From Enhygromyxa salina (GTDB lineage: Bacteria; Myxococcota_A; Polyangia; Nannocystales; Nannocystaceae), in NCBI RefSeq assembly GCF_000737335.2, contig NZ_JMCC02000066.1:54734-118733 (forward strand): a stretch of DNA of 64,000 bases, in the 5' to 3' direction. The translations under genes and the position numbers were made by a program. A model generated the notes under the pieces. The model had not been told where the DNA came from. It did no database searches and saw only the letters and a program-made list of their open reading frames with translations. Shown piece after piece: positions 26,605 through 34,907 of this stretch (positions are counted from its first letter, which is position 1; every line of letters starts with the position of its first letter).

Positions 26605-27891
26605 TCAAAAATAGGTGGAGAGGCTGACGCCAAGCTCGAGCTCCGCGGCGTAGCGCGGCAGCGCTCGGTTGGCCGAGTAGTAGCGAGTGGTGAGCGGGAT
26701 GGCGACGCGCGGGGTCAGATCGAGGGACACCCGATCGAGCACGAAGTAGCGTAGATCGAGCTGGGCGTACGGGACCGCGCCAAATTTTGTGGTTCGACGC
26801 GGGCGCGCGGCGTCTGGGTCGAGCGGCGCACGACCCCCGTTGGCGGCGACCTGCAGGATCGAGCCGGCCGCGAGATCGATCCACAGGCGCTTGCGATCGA
26901 ACACGCGGTAGTCGAGGCGCGCGCCAAGCTGCCAGACTTGGGGCCCCGTGCTGCCGCCTGGCTTGACGGAGAGATCAGAGACGCCGACGCTGAGCCTGCG
27001 AGTCGCCTGGCCCATGAGCGAGACGCTCCAATCATCGTAGAAACCGGGGCGCCTGGTGTCGGCGCGAAAGCCCACGGTCATCATGCGAGTCACGCTCAGG
27101 CGCAGCTGATGGTCGAGCTTGGGCTCGACTTCTTTGTTGGTGGCGACTCGATAGGCGTCGGTGATCGCGTAGATCCACAGCAGCGGCGCGGCGCTCGAGA
27201 ACACGCCGTAGCCGATCAAGCGAGCGTACTCGGCCGGGAGCGGACGGGTTCCGTCGTTGCCCAGCCGAAACAGGGCCGCGGCGGCGATCGTGGTGCCAAC
27301 GGTGCCAAACAGCAGGCCGGTGCCCTTGTATCCCTGCCCGTTGAGGACCTGACCGACGCCGGGGACGAGCGTCGACGCGAGCGGGCTCGCCCACGCGCGC
27401 CAGGTTGGCGCGGGTGCGGACGGTGGCGGGACTTGCTGCGCACGCTCGAGCTCGGCTGCGACGCGGGCCTCTTGGGCGCGAGCTTCTTGGGCGCGAGCTT
27501 CTTGGGCGGCCGCCCAGACCTCGACCGGGAGCACGCGCTCGCCGTCCCAGACCAAGCGCAGGCCCGAGGCTACGACGACCGGATCCACCGCGGCGGGACC
27601 GTGGAGGTAGTACACGCCTGGCGGCAGCTGAAGCTCGGGCGGTTTGGCGCCCTCCCCCACGGTGATCGGGGCGCCGACGGGGAGACCTTCGGTGTCGAAC
27701 AGCTGGTACGGGCCGGCCAGCGCCGGGGCGAGCACCAAGGTACCCGGTGGCAGCAGGGTTGGCGGCTCTGACACCGCGGCGCTGTCATCCGCTGACGCTG
27801 GGGGCTCGGCCGCCGACACGGGGCCCGACGCGGGCGGGACCGCGTCAGGTGGTGCGAAGAGCAAGGTCCACGCGATCGCCGAGGCGAGCAC
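26605..27891 (-). CDS. Envelope protein: periplasmic N-terminal half, DUF5683-like and barrel-like C-terminal half
   Basis: A 428-residue exported protein with a GTG start. A short signal peptide (ASAIAWTLLFAPPDA) precedes a Pro/Ala/Ser-rich stretch and a small beta domain (residues 50-130, YQLFDTEGLPVGAPITVGE). A coiled stretch follows with three copies of AQEAR, caused by a 15-base direct repeat near 27470-27510. Then comes STLVPGVGQVLNGQGYKGTG, typical of DUF5683 and similar PGxGQxxxGxxxxG membrane proteins, and hydrophobic segments. The last 170 residues are amphipathic strands ending in Phe (SLSTYF), typical of an outer-membrane barrel end. The combination is unusual; no function is assigned. 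Confidence 0.65.
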   Translation of the reverse strand: MLASAIAWTLLFAPPDAVPPASGPVSAAEPPASADDSAAVSEPPTLLPPGTLVLAPALAGPYQLFDTEGLPVGAPITVGEGAKPPELQLPPGVYYLHGPAAVDPVVVASGLRLVWDGERVLPVEVWAAAQEARAQEARAQEARVAAELERAQQVPPPSAPAPTWRAWASPLASTLVPGVGQVLNGQGYKGTGLLFGTVGTTIAAAALFRLGNDGTRPLPAEYARLIGYGVFSSAAPLLWIYAITDAYRVATNKEVEPKLDHQLRLSVTRMMTVGFRADTRRPGFYDDWSVSLMGQATRRLSVGVSDLSVKPGGSTGPQVWQLGARLDYRVFDRKRLWIDLAAGSILQVAANGGRAPLDPDAARPRRTTKFGAVPYAQLDLRYFVLDRVSLDLTPRVAIPLTTRYYSANRALPRYAAELELGVSLSTYF

Positions 27892-27955
27892 CGAACACTC
27901 ATACCACGGTGGCGGCTGCCACTACGCGGTTTGGCGCGCTCAGGGCTTGGCGCGC

Positions 27956-28921
27956 TCAGGGATCGACCGTCAGCGCGCCCGTGATCTCGTGTCCTTCGCG
28001 GGCCAGCGCCCAGCTCATGTGCGCGCTGCAGTGGGCCATGCCCACGGTGCCGTCCCGACCCACCGCGATGAAGCCCACCGCGGCCCCCGTGTCACGATGG
28101 ATCTCCTGGCACAGCTGCTCGGCAGCGGCCTGGACACCCACGCCCGAGGCAGCCCGGCGCAGCAGCTCGTAGCACCCCACGCGGCCCATGATCGCCTCGC
28201 CGACGCCGGTCCCCAGCGCGGCGCCGAGGGTCGCGTCGGCGTAGAAGCCCGCGCCGATCAGCGGGGTATCGCCAACGCGGCCGGGCAGCTTGAACAGCAC
28301 GCCGCCGGTCGACCCAAGCGCGCACAGGTGGCCGCGACGATCCATGGCGATCGCCCCGACCGTGTCGGCCCGGTTGTCGATCGGCGTCTGGCCCGAGCGG
28401 GCCTGCTCGAACCGTTGCTGCGCCTTGTCGGTCCACAAGAGCTCGCGGCCGAAGCGACCGACACCGCAGGCTTCGCCGAAGCGCTGGGCCCCGTCGCCGA
28501 CCAAGAGCGCGTGGTCGCTGCGCTCCATCACCGCGCGGGCGAGCTCGCAGGCGTTGGCGAGCTCGCGGACGCTGGCGACCGCGCCGGTTTGGCGGTCGCG
28601 TGATCGCATGATCCCCGCGTCGACCTCGAACTCGCCCAGCGCAGTCATGCAGGCGCCCCGCCCCGCGTTGAACGCCGGGTCGTCCTCGAGGCTGCGGACC
28701 GCAGCGATCACCGCCTCGACGCAAGCGTCTTCGCTGTCGCCGAGCTCGACGAGGCGCGCGAGCCCAAGCGCGGCGGCGCGGCGGGTCCCCGCGACCGCGG
28801 CCTCCTGCAGCTCGAAGGCGTTGGTGCCAGCGCCACCATGAACCAGAACCAGCCCGCGGCTGTTTTCAGCTCGGGCGAGGGCTTCTCGCCCGCTTGCGGA
28901 CGCCTTCGTAGACCGGTTCAC
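27956..28921 (-). CDS. Isoaspartyl peptidase/L-asparaginase (Ntn hydrolase); 5' end lies in a dispersed repeat
   Basis: A type 2 asparaginase, which self-cleaves to expose a catalytic Thr and removes isoaspartyl peptides or hydrolyses asparagine. Motifs are VHGGAG (27-32), the autocleavage site RADTVGAIA with Thr187, and STGGVLFKLPGRVGDTP (204-220). In relatives the HGGAG motif is near residue 10. Here the first 21 residues (NRSTKASASGREALARAEN) are encoded by a copy of the 75-bp repeat. No in-frame ATG, GTG or TTG occurs between the repeat and VHGGAG, so the repeat's own GTG (28921) is the only visible start. Translation from a non-standard codon after the repeat cannot be excluded. Confidence 0.88.
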   Translation of the reverse strand: MNRSTKASASGREALARAENSRGLVLVHGGAGTNAFELQEAAVAGTRRAAALGLARLVELGDSEDACVEAVIAAVRSLEDDPAFNAGRGACMTALGEFEVDAGIMRSRDRQTGAVASVRELANACELARAVMERSDHALLVGDGAQRFGEACGVGRFGRELLWTDKAQQRFEQARSGQTPIDNRADTVGAIAMDRRGHLCALGSTGGVLFKLPGRVGDTPLIGAGFYADATLGAALGTGVGEAIMGRVGCYELLRRAASGVGVQAAAEQLCQEIHRDTGAAVGFIAVGRDGTVGMAHCSAHMSWALAREGHEITGALTVDP

Positions 28922-29070
28922 CTTGGGCCGCGGGTGCTTTCAGCTCGGGCGAGGGCTTCTCGCCCGCTTGCGGACGCCTTCGTAGACTGGGGTGCCTTGG
29001 GCAGCGAGCTGTTTTCAGCTCGGGCGAGGGCTTCTCGCCCGCTTGCGGACGCCTTCGTAGACTGGTTCAT
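28861..29070 (-). repeat. Three tandem copies of the 75-bp dispersed repeat, minus strand
   Basis: Reading leftward, copies begin near 29070, 29009 and 28935, each with the CTCGCCC/GGGCGAG hairpin and gagctgaaa end. The copies differ at a few bases, unlike the identical array at 16738. They fill the gap between the ybeY stop and the isoaspartyl peptidase; the last copy overlaps the peptidase reading frame by about 20 codons. Confidence 0.92.
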
Positions 29071-29077
29071 CGAAGAG

Positions 29078-29641
29078 TCAGACCTCGGCGCCTGCTTCGT
29101 CATCGTCTGCGCAGTCCTCGATCGCGTCGCGTGAACGAAGCAGTCGCGCCGCGTAGGGCCGGGGCGGATCCGCCACCTGCAAGGCCCGAAGCACGCGTCG
29201 CTCGACCCGATGCATGCGTCGGCCCTCGCCGCGATCGCGATGATCGTGACCCAGCAGGTGGACGAGCCCATGCACGATCAGCACGGTGGCCTCGTCGAGG
29301 CGGGCGGCGTGCGAAGATCCTCGTGCTTGCCGCTCGACGGCGTCCCAGTCGATCACGACATCACCGAGCGAGCCGCGATCCCCCGCGCCCTCGCCGACGA
29401 GCCGCACCGCAGGCCGAAACGAGAGCACATCCGTGGGCCCGGCCTCGCCCATGTACGTCAGGTGCAGCTCGGCCATCTCGGCGTCGTCGACGATCCGCAA
29501 GCCCAGCCACCGCAGCTGATCCGCGTCGATCCCCACCCGCTTCGCGGCGCGACGGGTGCGACGCTCGAGCAGCGCGAGCACCCGCGGGGGCACCCGCTCG
29601 CGCACGCGATCTGCGACCATGAACGACGGCGTTGCCAGCAT
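29078..29641 (-). CDS. ybeY: Endoribonuclease/rRNA maturation factor YbeY
   Basis: A 187-residue UPF0054 protein. YbeY is a zinc-dependent endoribonuclease acting in 16S rRNA 3' end processing and ribosome quality control. The metal motif is intact as VHGLVHLLGHDH (H-x3-H-x5-H). TYMGEAGPTDVLSF is the usual upstream block, followed by LGDVVIDWDAV. It is longer than most (about 155) through an Arg/Asp-rich C-terminal tail. The ATG shares its A with the stop of the HD-GYP gene (TGATG at 29643-29639), so translation is coupled. phoH, its usual neighbour, lies upstream in the same direction. Confidence 0.95.
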   Translation of the reverse strand: MLATPSFMVADRVRERVPPRVLALLERRTRRAAKRVGIDADQLRWLGLRIVDDAEMAELHLTYMGEAGPTDVLSFRPAVRLVGEGAGDRGSLGDVVIDWDAVERQARGSSHAARLDEATVLIVHGLVHLLGHDHRDRGEGRRMHRVERRVLRALQVADPPRPYAARLLRSRDAIEDCADDDEAGAEV

Positions 29642-31596
29642 CACGAGTGCGCCAAGGTTATCTTGGTGTAGACCTGCCCGCCAACGAAGGCCTCGAACAG
29701 CTCGCGGTCGAGCTTGCCCGCGTCGACCTCCATCTCGAGGATCGACAGGGCCCGCTCGAGCGGCACCGCCCGCTTGTAGGGCCGATCCTTGGCCGTGAGC
29801 GCGTCGAAGATGTCGGCGATCGTCATCATGCGGGTCTGGATGGGGATCTGCGCCGCCCGAATCCCGTGGGGGTAGCCGCTGCCGTCGAGGTACTCGTGGT
29901 GCTTGCCGGCGATGTCGGGCACACGGGTGAGCTTGCGGCCCCAGGGGATCTGCTCGAGGAAGTCGAAGGTGTGGCTCACGTGGCTCTGGATCTCGAGGCG
30001 TTCGGCGTTGGTCAGGCTGCCGCGAGAGATCAGCAAGGACTCGAAGTCGCTCGGCTCGAGCAGCTGGATCCGGCGGTCACCGCCGTCGTCGAAGGCCCGC
30101 TGCTCGAGGGCACGAATGCCGGCCGAGCAGTCTTCGTTGAGGATCGACGGCTCGTTGGCGACCTCGACGAGCGCCTGCAGCTGATCGACCTCGGCCAGCA
30201 TCTCGATCAGCCGGGCGTTGAACTCGGCCTCGCTCTCGCCCTCGTCACCGCCCGCACGCAGCCGGCTCTGCAGCAGGTGCAGGCGCATCGCCGTGCGCAT
30301 GTGATCGAAGCGGCTCAGGACCCGGGCGCGCTGCTCGGGGTACAGCTTCTTGGCCTTGGTCAGCACGTCCTCGCGCACGCTGACCTTGCCAAAGTCGTGG
30401 AGCAGCGCGGCGTACTCGAGCTCGCGCATGGCGTCTCGATCGAAGCGGAGCTCGGCGAGCGAACCGGTGACCGAGCGATCGACGACCTCCGCGAGCCCAA
30501 GGGTCAGCGCCGCGACGCGCTCGCTGTGGCCGCTGGTGGTTGGATCCCGCTGCTCGATCGCCTTGACGCTGGCGCGCACGAAGCCAGCGAACAAGGCCTC
30601 GATCTCGGCGTAGAGCCGGGTGTTGTCGAGCGCCACCGCCCCCTGGGCCGCCAGCGCTCGACACAGGCGCTCGGCCTCGGCGTCGAACGGGACCACGCGG
30701 CGGTCGAAGTCCTCGGGCTCGCGCAGCGGCCGGGTGTCGTGGGGGTTCATGCGGGCGTTGATCAGCTGGATCGCGCCGAGCACCTCGCCGTCGGGCGGCC
30801 GCATCGGGACCGTGAGCATCGAGCGGGTCTGGTAGCCGAGCCGCTGATCGAAGCTGCGATCGTGGGGGAAGCTGCGCCCATTGCAGCTGCGGTCGGCGAC
30901 GTCCGGGCTGTAGCAGTCGCGCAGGGCGATCGGCTCGCCCGTCAGCACGCAGGCCCCGACGACCGAGCTCTCGTTGATCGCCAGCTCGAAGCTGTCGAAC
31001 CGGACGTTGGGCAGCGAAGCGTTCTCTGCGAACCGAAACCGCAGCTTTGGCGGCTTGGTCGCGCGGCTGGAGGACTCGCTGTCTTGGCCCTCTTCTTTCG
31101 GAACCTCGACCACGTAGATCGAGCCCGCGTCAGCGCCGGTGATCCGCCGGGCCTCCGTCAGGATCAGCTCGAGCAGCAGGCCTGGGTCACGCTCGGCGAC
31201 GAGCGCCGCGCCGACGTCGAGCAGCTTGTCGACCATCTCGGCGCGCCGCCGCTGGCGGGCCGCGCTGAGGCCCGACCGGATCGCGTGATCGACGACGAGC
31301 GCTGTGGCCGGTAGCTGCAAGAGTTGCACGCGCTCGCCAGCCAAGCGCACGAGCGCCCTGGCCAAGGCGTCGCTGGCACCGACGATCAGCGCGACGTCGA
31401 AACCGGGGGTCAGCTCAGCGCCGGCGGCGAGCACAGCCAGCTCGGCGCCGCGCTGGTGGATTCGCACGCTGTCCTGACCGACTCGCTCGATCTGGGCGGG
31501 ATCAAAGCGACGCTCGATGCGGGCAAGCACCCCTGCGAACTCGCCGATCGGCGCGGTGACGGGCTCATCCATGGGGCGCTCGATTATAGCCGCCAT
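29641..31596 (-). CDS. GAF-domain HD-GYP phosphodiesterase-like protein
   Basis: A 651-residue soluble signalling protein. Residues 1-125 are an unrecognised alpha/beta domain. About 130-345 form a GAF domain (LLLELILTEARRITGADAGSIY to GAVALDNTRLY). About 350-640 form an HD-GYP domain with HDFGK near 398 and the complete HHEYLDGSGYP near 564, then DIFDALTAKDRPYK. HD-GYP proteins hydrolyse cyclic di-GMP or related dinucleotides. Between HDFGK and HHE there are about 165 residues instead of the usual 60 or so, so an insertion of about 100 acidic, helical residues is present. It is in the phoH-tldD-ybeY cluster, where many bacteria carry a 7TM-HD protein instead. Confidence 0.9.
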   Translation of the reverse strand: MAAIIERPMDEPVTAPIGEFAGVLARIERRFDPAQIERVGQDSVRIHQRGAELAVLAAGAELTPGFDVALIVGASDALARALVRLAGERVQLLQLPATALVVDHAIRSGLSAARQRRRAEMVDKLLDVGAALVAERDPGLLLELILTEARRITGADAGSIYVVEVPKEEGQDSESSSRATKPPKLRFRFAENASLPNVRFDSFELAINESSVVGACVLTGEPIALRDCYSPDVADRSCNGRSFPHDRSFDQRLGYQTRSMLTVPMRPPDGEVLGAIQLINARMNPHDTRPLREPEDFDRRVVPFDAEAERLCRALAAQGAVALDNTRLYAEIEALFAGFVRASVKAIEQRDPTTSGHSERVAALTLGLAEVVDRSVTGSLAELRFDRDAMRELEYAALLHDFGKVSVREDVLTKAKKLYPEQRARVLSRFDHMRTAMRLHLLQSRLRAGGDEGESEAEFNARLIEMLAEVDQLQALVEVANEPSILNEDCSAGIRALEQRAFDDGGDRRIQLLEPSDFESLLISRGSLTNAERLEIQSHVSHTFDFLEQIPWGRKLTRVPDIAGKHHEYLDGSGYPHGIRAAQIPIQTRMMTIADIFDALTAKDRPYKRAVPLERALSILEMEVDAGKLDRELFEAFVGGQVYTKITLAHS

Positions 31597-31616
31597 CGCG
31601 CGGATTCCCCGAACAT

Positions 31617-31692
31617 GTTCGCTGCCCCCTGGTGAACCAGTCTGCGAGTGCCGCCTGCAAGCGGGCGAGAAGCCCTCGCCCGAGCTGAAAAA
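31617..31692 (+). repeat. Dispersed 75-bp repeat, single copy
   Basis: A single diverged copy with the GGGCGAG-aagcc-CTCGCCC hairpin and gagctgaaaaac end intact. It lies between the tldD stop (31761) and the HD-GYP start (31596), with its plus-sense orientation opposite to those genes. Confidence 0.88.
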
Positions 31693-31760
31693 CTGCCAGC
31701 GATTCCTCGAGGCGCAGGCTCGTTAGCAGCAACTCTGGTGCGCCGACTTCGGACGGTCGA

Positions 31761-33497
31761 TCACGGCGAGCTGCGCCGGCGCCGACGACGGCCCCGCTCA
31801 CGCAGCCGCCCCTCGCGGCCGCCCGATCCGTCGTCCGCGAACGGCGGCGGCAGCAGCGGCTCGTGAAACCCGGTGCGGCTGGCCTGCTGCAGCTCCACCT
31901 CTGACAGCAAGATCGCCGGGGCGACGCCGCCGACTGGGACCGATCCGCTCTCGGCGTAGCAGTAGCCGTGGTCGACGCCGAGCTCTCCGCCAAACGAGAC
32001 GATTCGTTGCAGCGCCGACAGCGGCGTACCGATGAGCTCGAGATCGCGGACCCGCCGGCGCGCGCCGGTCTCGACGTCGAGCAGCTCGACGTGGGCGAGC
32101 TCGCCCTTGAACACCTGGAAGTCGTAGCTGTCCGTGGCCGTCTCGCCCGCCCGGACCCGGTGGATGATCGCGGCGTGACGGCGACCCTGGGCCCGCGCGA
32201 GCTCGACGAGCTGGGCCTCGAGCTGGGCCGTGGTGGCGTGATGCTGCGGATCGCTCTCGACGATGAGGTTGCCCATCCGAGCCATCGGCCGCTCGACGCC
32301 CGCGGTCCGGCCATGGCCATTTGATCGCCCGGGTGGCTTGCGCTTGCCCGGCTCCGCGTGTTCGGCCTGATTCGTCGGCAGCGGCGTGCGGTTGCGAAGA
32401 AAGCCGACCAAGACCCCGTCGCGGACCAGCTCGGCGCGCTGGGCGATCACGCCCTCATCGTCGACCCGATAGCTGCCCCACAGCGACCGCCCGGCGAGGA
32501 GTTGGACAGTTGGATCGTCGACTACGTGGAGCCCGATCGGCAAGATCCGCTCGCCGAGCATGTGGGCGAAGGTTCGGGTCTCGCCGCGCGCGACCAGGCG
32601 GTTGCCCTCGAGGCGGTGGCCAAGGGCCTCGTGGAACATCGTGCTGGCGGCTTGGCCCGAGAGCAGCGCGGGACCAATGAACGAGCCGGGGCTGCCGGCC
32701 TCGCGCAGCTCGTGGAGCTCGGCGATGACCTCGTCGAACAGCGTGGCCATGGTCGCCGCGTCGAGCATCTCGTCGATCGAGCGCCCTGGCCACGTGCGGT
32801 TGACCTCGACGTAGACGCCGTCGTCGGTCAGCACGAACCCACGGATCTCGAACTCGAGCCAGAGATCCGAGCTGCGCACCAGGCTGCCCTCGCTGTCGAC
32901 CAGCCAGCGGTGCATGCGTTCACCACGGATGCACACGGTTGGGTCGTAGAACTCTGGGTGATCCAGCAAGCGGCGCGAGAGCGTGACGAGCTCCTGCGCC
33001 CAGCGATCGATCGGCAGCGGCGTGTCATCGAGGGGCTCGATGTGGCGGGTCGGCTGCTCGCGGGTGAAGCTCGAGACCTCGTCGCGCAGGTACTCCGAGA
33101 TCATGGCCTTGCGGTGCTCGTAGTAGTCCTCGAGCGCCTCGTCGAACTTGATCTGGGTCAGCTTCCACAGCGCGCAACGCAGCGCCATCGGCTCGAGATC
33201 GTCGGGCGCGAGCAGCCAATCGGCGCTCTCGCGCTCGGACTCTTCACCCGCGAGGCCGCCGTCGAGCACGTTGTCGAACTCGTGCGAGCCCACGCGCACG
33301 TCGACGGCGAGGTTGCCCGTCTCGCGGTCGCGGCGGCGCATCAGCGAGCCATGGGCCGCCTCCAGGATCAGCTCGCGGCGCCTTCGCAGCACGTAGCGCA
33401 GGTGATACGGCCGCGGGCTGCCGGGCACGCGCAGGCCCTGGCGCGAGCGCTGCAGCTCGGCCGCCATCGCGTCGAGGATAGGATCGCTCACGCTCAC
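31761..33497 (-). CDS. TldD/PmbA-family metalloprotease
   Basis: A 578-residue protein related to TldD, the zinc protease subunit that with TldE/PmbA processes modified peptides and degrades antitoxin-like proteins. The HExxxH zinc motif is present as TMFHEALGHRLEGN. Typical C-terminal blocks are seen (GSYRVDDEGVIAQRAELVRDG split by a variable loop, GTPLSALQRI, APAILLSEVELQQ). It is longer than usual (about 480), with an N-terminal region not matching TldD and a basic low-complexity end. No TldE partner is in the window. The GTG start overlaps the phoH stop by four bases (GTGA). Confidence 0.88.
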   Translation of the reverse strand: MSVSDPILDAMAAELQRSRQGLRVPGSPRPYHLRYVLRRRRELILEAAHGSLMRRRDRETGNLAVDVRVGSHEFDNVLDGGLAGEESERESADWLLAPDDLEPMALRCALWKLTQIKFDEALEDYYEHRKAMISEYLRDEVSSFTREQPTRHIEPLDDTPLPIDRWAQELVTLSRRLLDHPEFYDPTVCIRGERMHRWLVDSEGSLVRSSDLWLEFEIRGFVLTDDGVYVEVNRTWPGRSIDEMLDAATMATLFDEVIAELHELREAGSPGSFIGPALLSGQAASTMFHEALGHRLEGNRLVARGETRTFAHMLGERILPIGLHVVDDPTVQLLAGRSLWGSYRVDDEGVIAQRAELVRDGVLVGFLRNRTPLPTNQAEHAEPGKRKPPGRSNGHGRTAGVERPMARMGNLIVESDPQHHATTAQLEAQLVELARAQGRRHAAIIHRVRAGETATDSYDFQVFKGELAHVELLDVETGARRRVRDLELIGTPLSALQRIVSFGGELGVDHGYCYAESGSVPVGGVAPAILLSEVELQQASRTGFHEPLLPPPFADDGSGGREGRLRERGRRRRRRSSP

Positions 33498-34594
33498 TTG
33501 TCGCCGTCGAGTCCGGCGTCGCTCGACGCCTGCTCGCCCTGCCCATTGTTGTTGTTGGGTTGGGACGAGGGTTGATTCGGGCCGGCACCGTTGGCGTGGC
33601 CACGCCGGCCGTCGCGTCGCTCAGCACGCTCGCGGGTGTCTGCCTCGTAGGCGCGCACGATGTCTTGCACGAGCGGGTGCCGCATCACGTCGTTGGGGCT
33701 GAACGGGCAGACCGACACGGACGAGATGCCCGAGAGCACCCGGATCGCATGGTTGAGCCCGCTCCGCTCGCGGCCTTCGAGGTCACGCTGCGAGGGGTCA
33801 CCCGTGACGACCGTGAACGTGCCCACGCCGATCCGCGTGAGCAGCATCTTCATTTGTTCACGCGTGGTGTTTTGAGCCTCGTCGAGGATCACGAACGCGT
33901 CGTTGAGCGTACGCCCGCGCATGTAGGCCAGCGGGGCCACCTCGATCACGCCCTGCTCCATCATGCGCTGGACCTTGGGACCATCGAGCATGTCGTACAG
34001 GCCGTCGTAGAGCGGGCGCATGTACGGGCTGACCTTCTCTTCGAGGGTGCCGGGCAAGAACCCCAGGTTCTCACCAGCTTCGACGGCGGGGCGACTGAGG
34101 ATGATCCGGCGGACCTGCTTGTCCTGCAGCCGACGGACCGCCATTGCGACGGCGAGGAAGGTCTTGCCAGTGCCCGCCGGGCCCACGCCAAACACCAGGT
34201 TGTTGCGGCGCATGGCGTCGACGTATCGCTTTTGCGCGAGGCTGCGCGGCGCGATGTTCTTGCCGCTGCTCTTGGCGATGATGACGTCGTCGTAGACGCC
34301 GGTGAGCACGGCGTTGGGATCCTGCCGCAGGATCTCGATGCCACGCGCGACGTCGGTGGGCAGCATGGGGCGCCCAGCGCGGGCCAGGCTGAACATCTGC
34401 TCGAGCAGGCGGCTGACCAGATCGAAGCCGTCTGGGTCGCCCGCGAGGGTGACCTCGGTGCCACGCACGTGCAGGGCCACCCCGGTCGCGCGCTCGAGCT
34501 CGGCGACGACCCGCTTGGACTCGGACGGGGAGCCAAGCACGAGCTGCAGCGCGCGCTGATCGTTGAACACCAGCTTTCGGGTCTCGGAGCTCAA
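33494..34594 (-). CDS. PhoH-family ATPase (PhoL type)
   Basis: A 366-residue PhoH-like protein, an RNA-associated P-loop ATPase usually encoded next to ybeY. Walker A is GPAGTGKTFLAVAMA, Walker B is FVILDEAQNTT, and TGDPSQRDL follows as sensor. The N-terminal 110 residues resemble the KH-like region of PhoL proteins. The last 50 residues are low-complexity Arg/Asn/Gln-rich. The start is uncertain: TTG at 34594 directly abuts a TATAAT-like -10 box, so either the message is leaderless or translation begins at GTG 34570 or later. It is the first gene of the leftward cluster. Confidence 0.92.
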   Translation of the reverse strand: MSSETRKLVFNDQRALQLVLGSPSESKRVVAELERATGVALHVRGTEVTLAGDPDGFDLVSRLLEQMFSLARAGRPMLPTDVARGIEILRQDPNAVLTGVYDDVIIAKSSGKNIAPRSLAQKRYVDAMRRNNLVFGVGPAGTGKTFLAVAMAVRRLQDKQVRRIILSRPAVEAGENLGFLPGTLEEKVSPYMRPLYDGLYDMLDGPKVQRMMEQGVIEVAPLAYMRGRTLNDAFVILDEAQNTTREQMKMLLTRIGVGTFTVVTGDPSQRDLEGRERSGLNHAIRVLSGISSVSVCPFSPNDVMRHPLVQDIVRAYEADTRERAERRDGRRGHANGAGPNQPSSQPNNNNGQGEQASSDAGLDGDK

Positions 34595-34600
34595 ATTATA
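34595..34600 (-). promoter_or_regulatory. TATAAT-like -10 box upstream of phoH
   Basis: The minus strand reads gggatatataatttg, with a perfect TATAAT at 34600-34595 immediately before the TTG start. The -35 position 17 bases upstream (CGGGGC) is not a match, so support is limited. Confidence 0.35.
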
Positions 34601-34684
34601 TATCCCTTCCCAGCATGGCCCCGTTGGCAGCCGCCGCCAAACGGGCGCGAGCGGTCATCAGTGGAGCCACGCGAGGTCCCCAGG

Positions 34685-34747
34685 GATGAACCAGCCCATG
34701 AACGCGGTCCGCGAGCGGGTGAGGAGCCCTCGCCCCAGCTGCAAAAA
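34685..34747 (+). repeat. Decayed copy of the 75-bp dispersed repeat
   Basis: atgaaccagcccatgaacgc then ggtccgcgagcgggtgagga and gccctcgccccagctgcaaa can be aligned with the second half of the 75-bp unit, with several substitutions weakening the hairpin. It lies in the divergent gap between phoH and mazG. Nothing else is seen in 34601-34907. Confidence 0.7.
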
Positions 34748-34907
34748 TTCTCAACAAGGCTGCCGGCAAGCGAAGGTTCCCGTGGGCTCGGCGGCCTGAT
34801 GGTCGTGGTATTGCACGAGGGGCGACAAGCTACCACGCCGCGGCCGCCGGTCAACGTGGACCCCGCGGCCCCCGCCTGCGACCCACCACACACGAGCGAG
34901 ACCGGTC

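Noticed and set aside
29632..31314. 560-codon plus-strand open frame opposite the HD-GYP gene
   Set aside because: It is a shadow of a gene whose HD-GYP motifs are complete on the minus strand.
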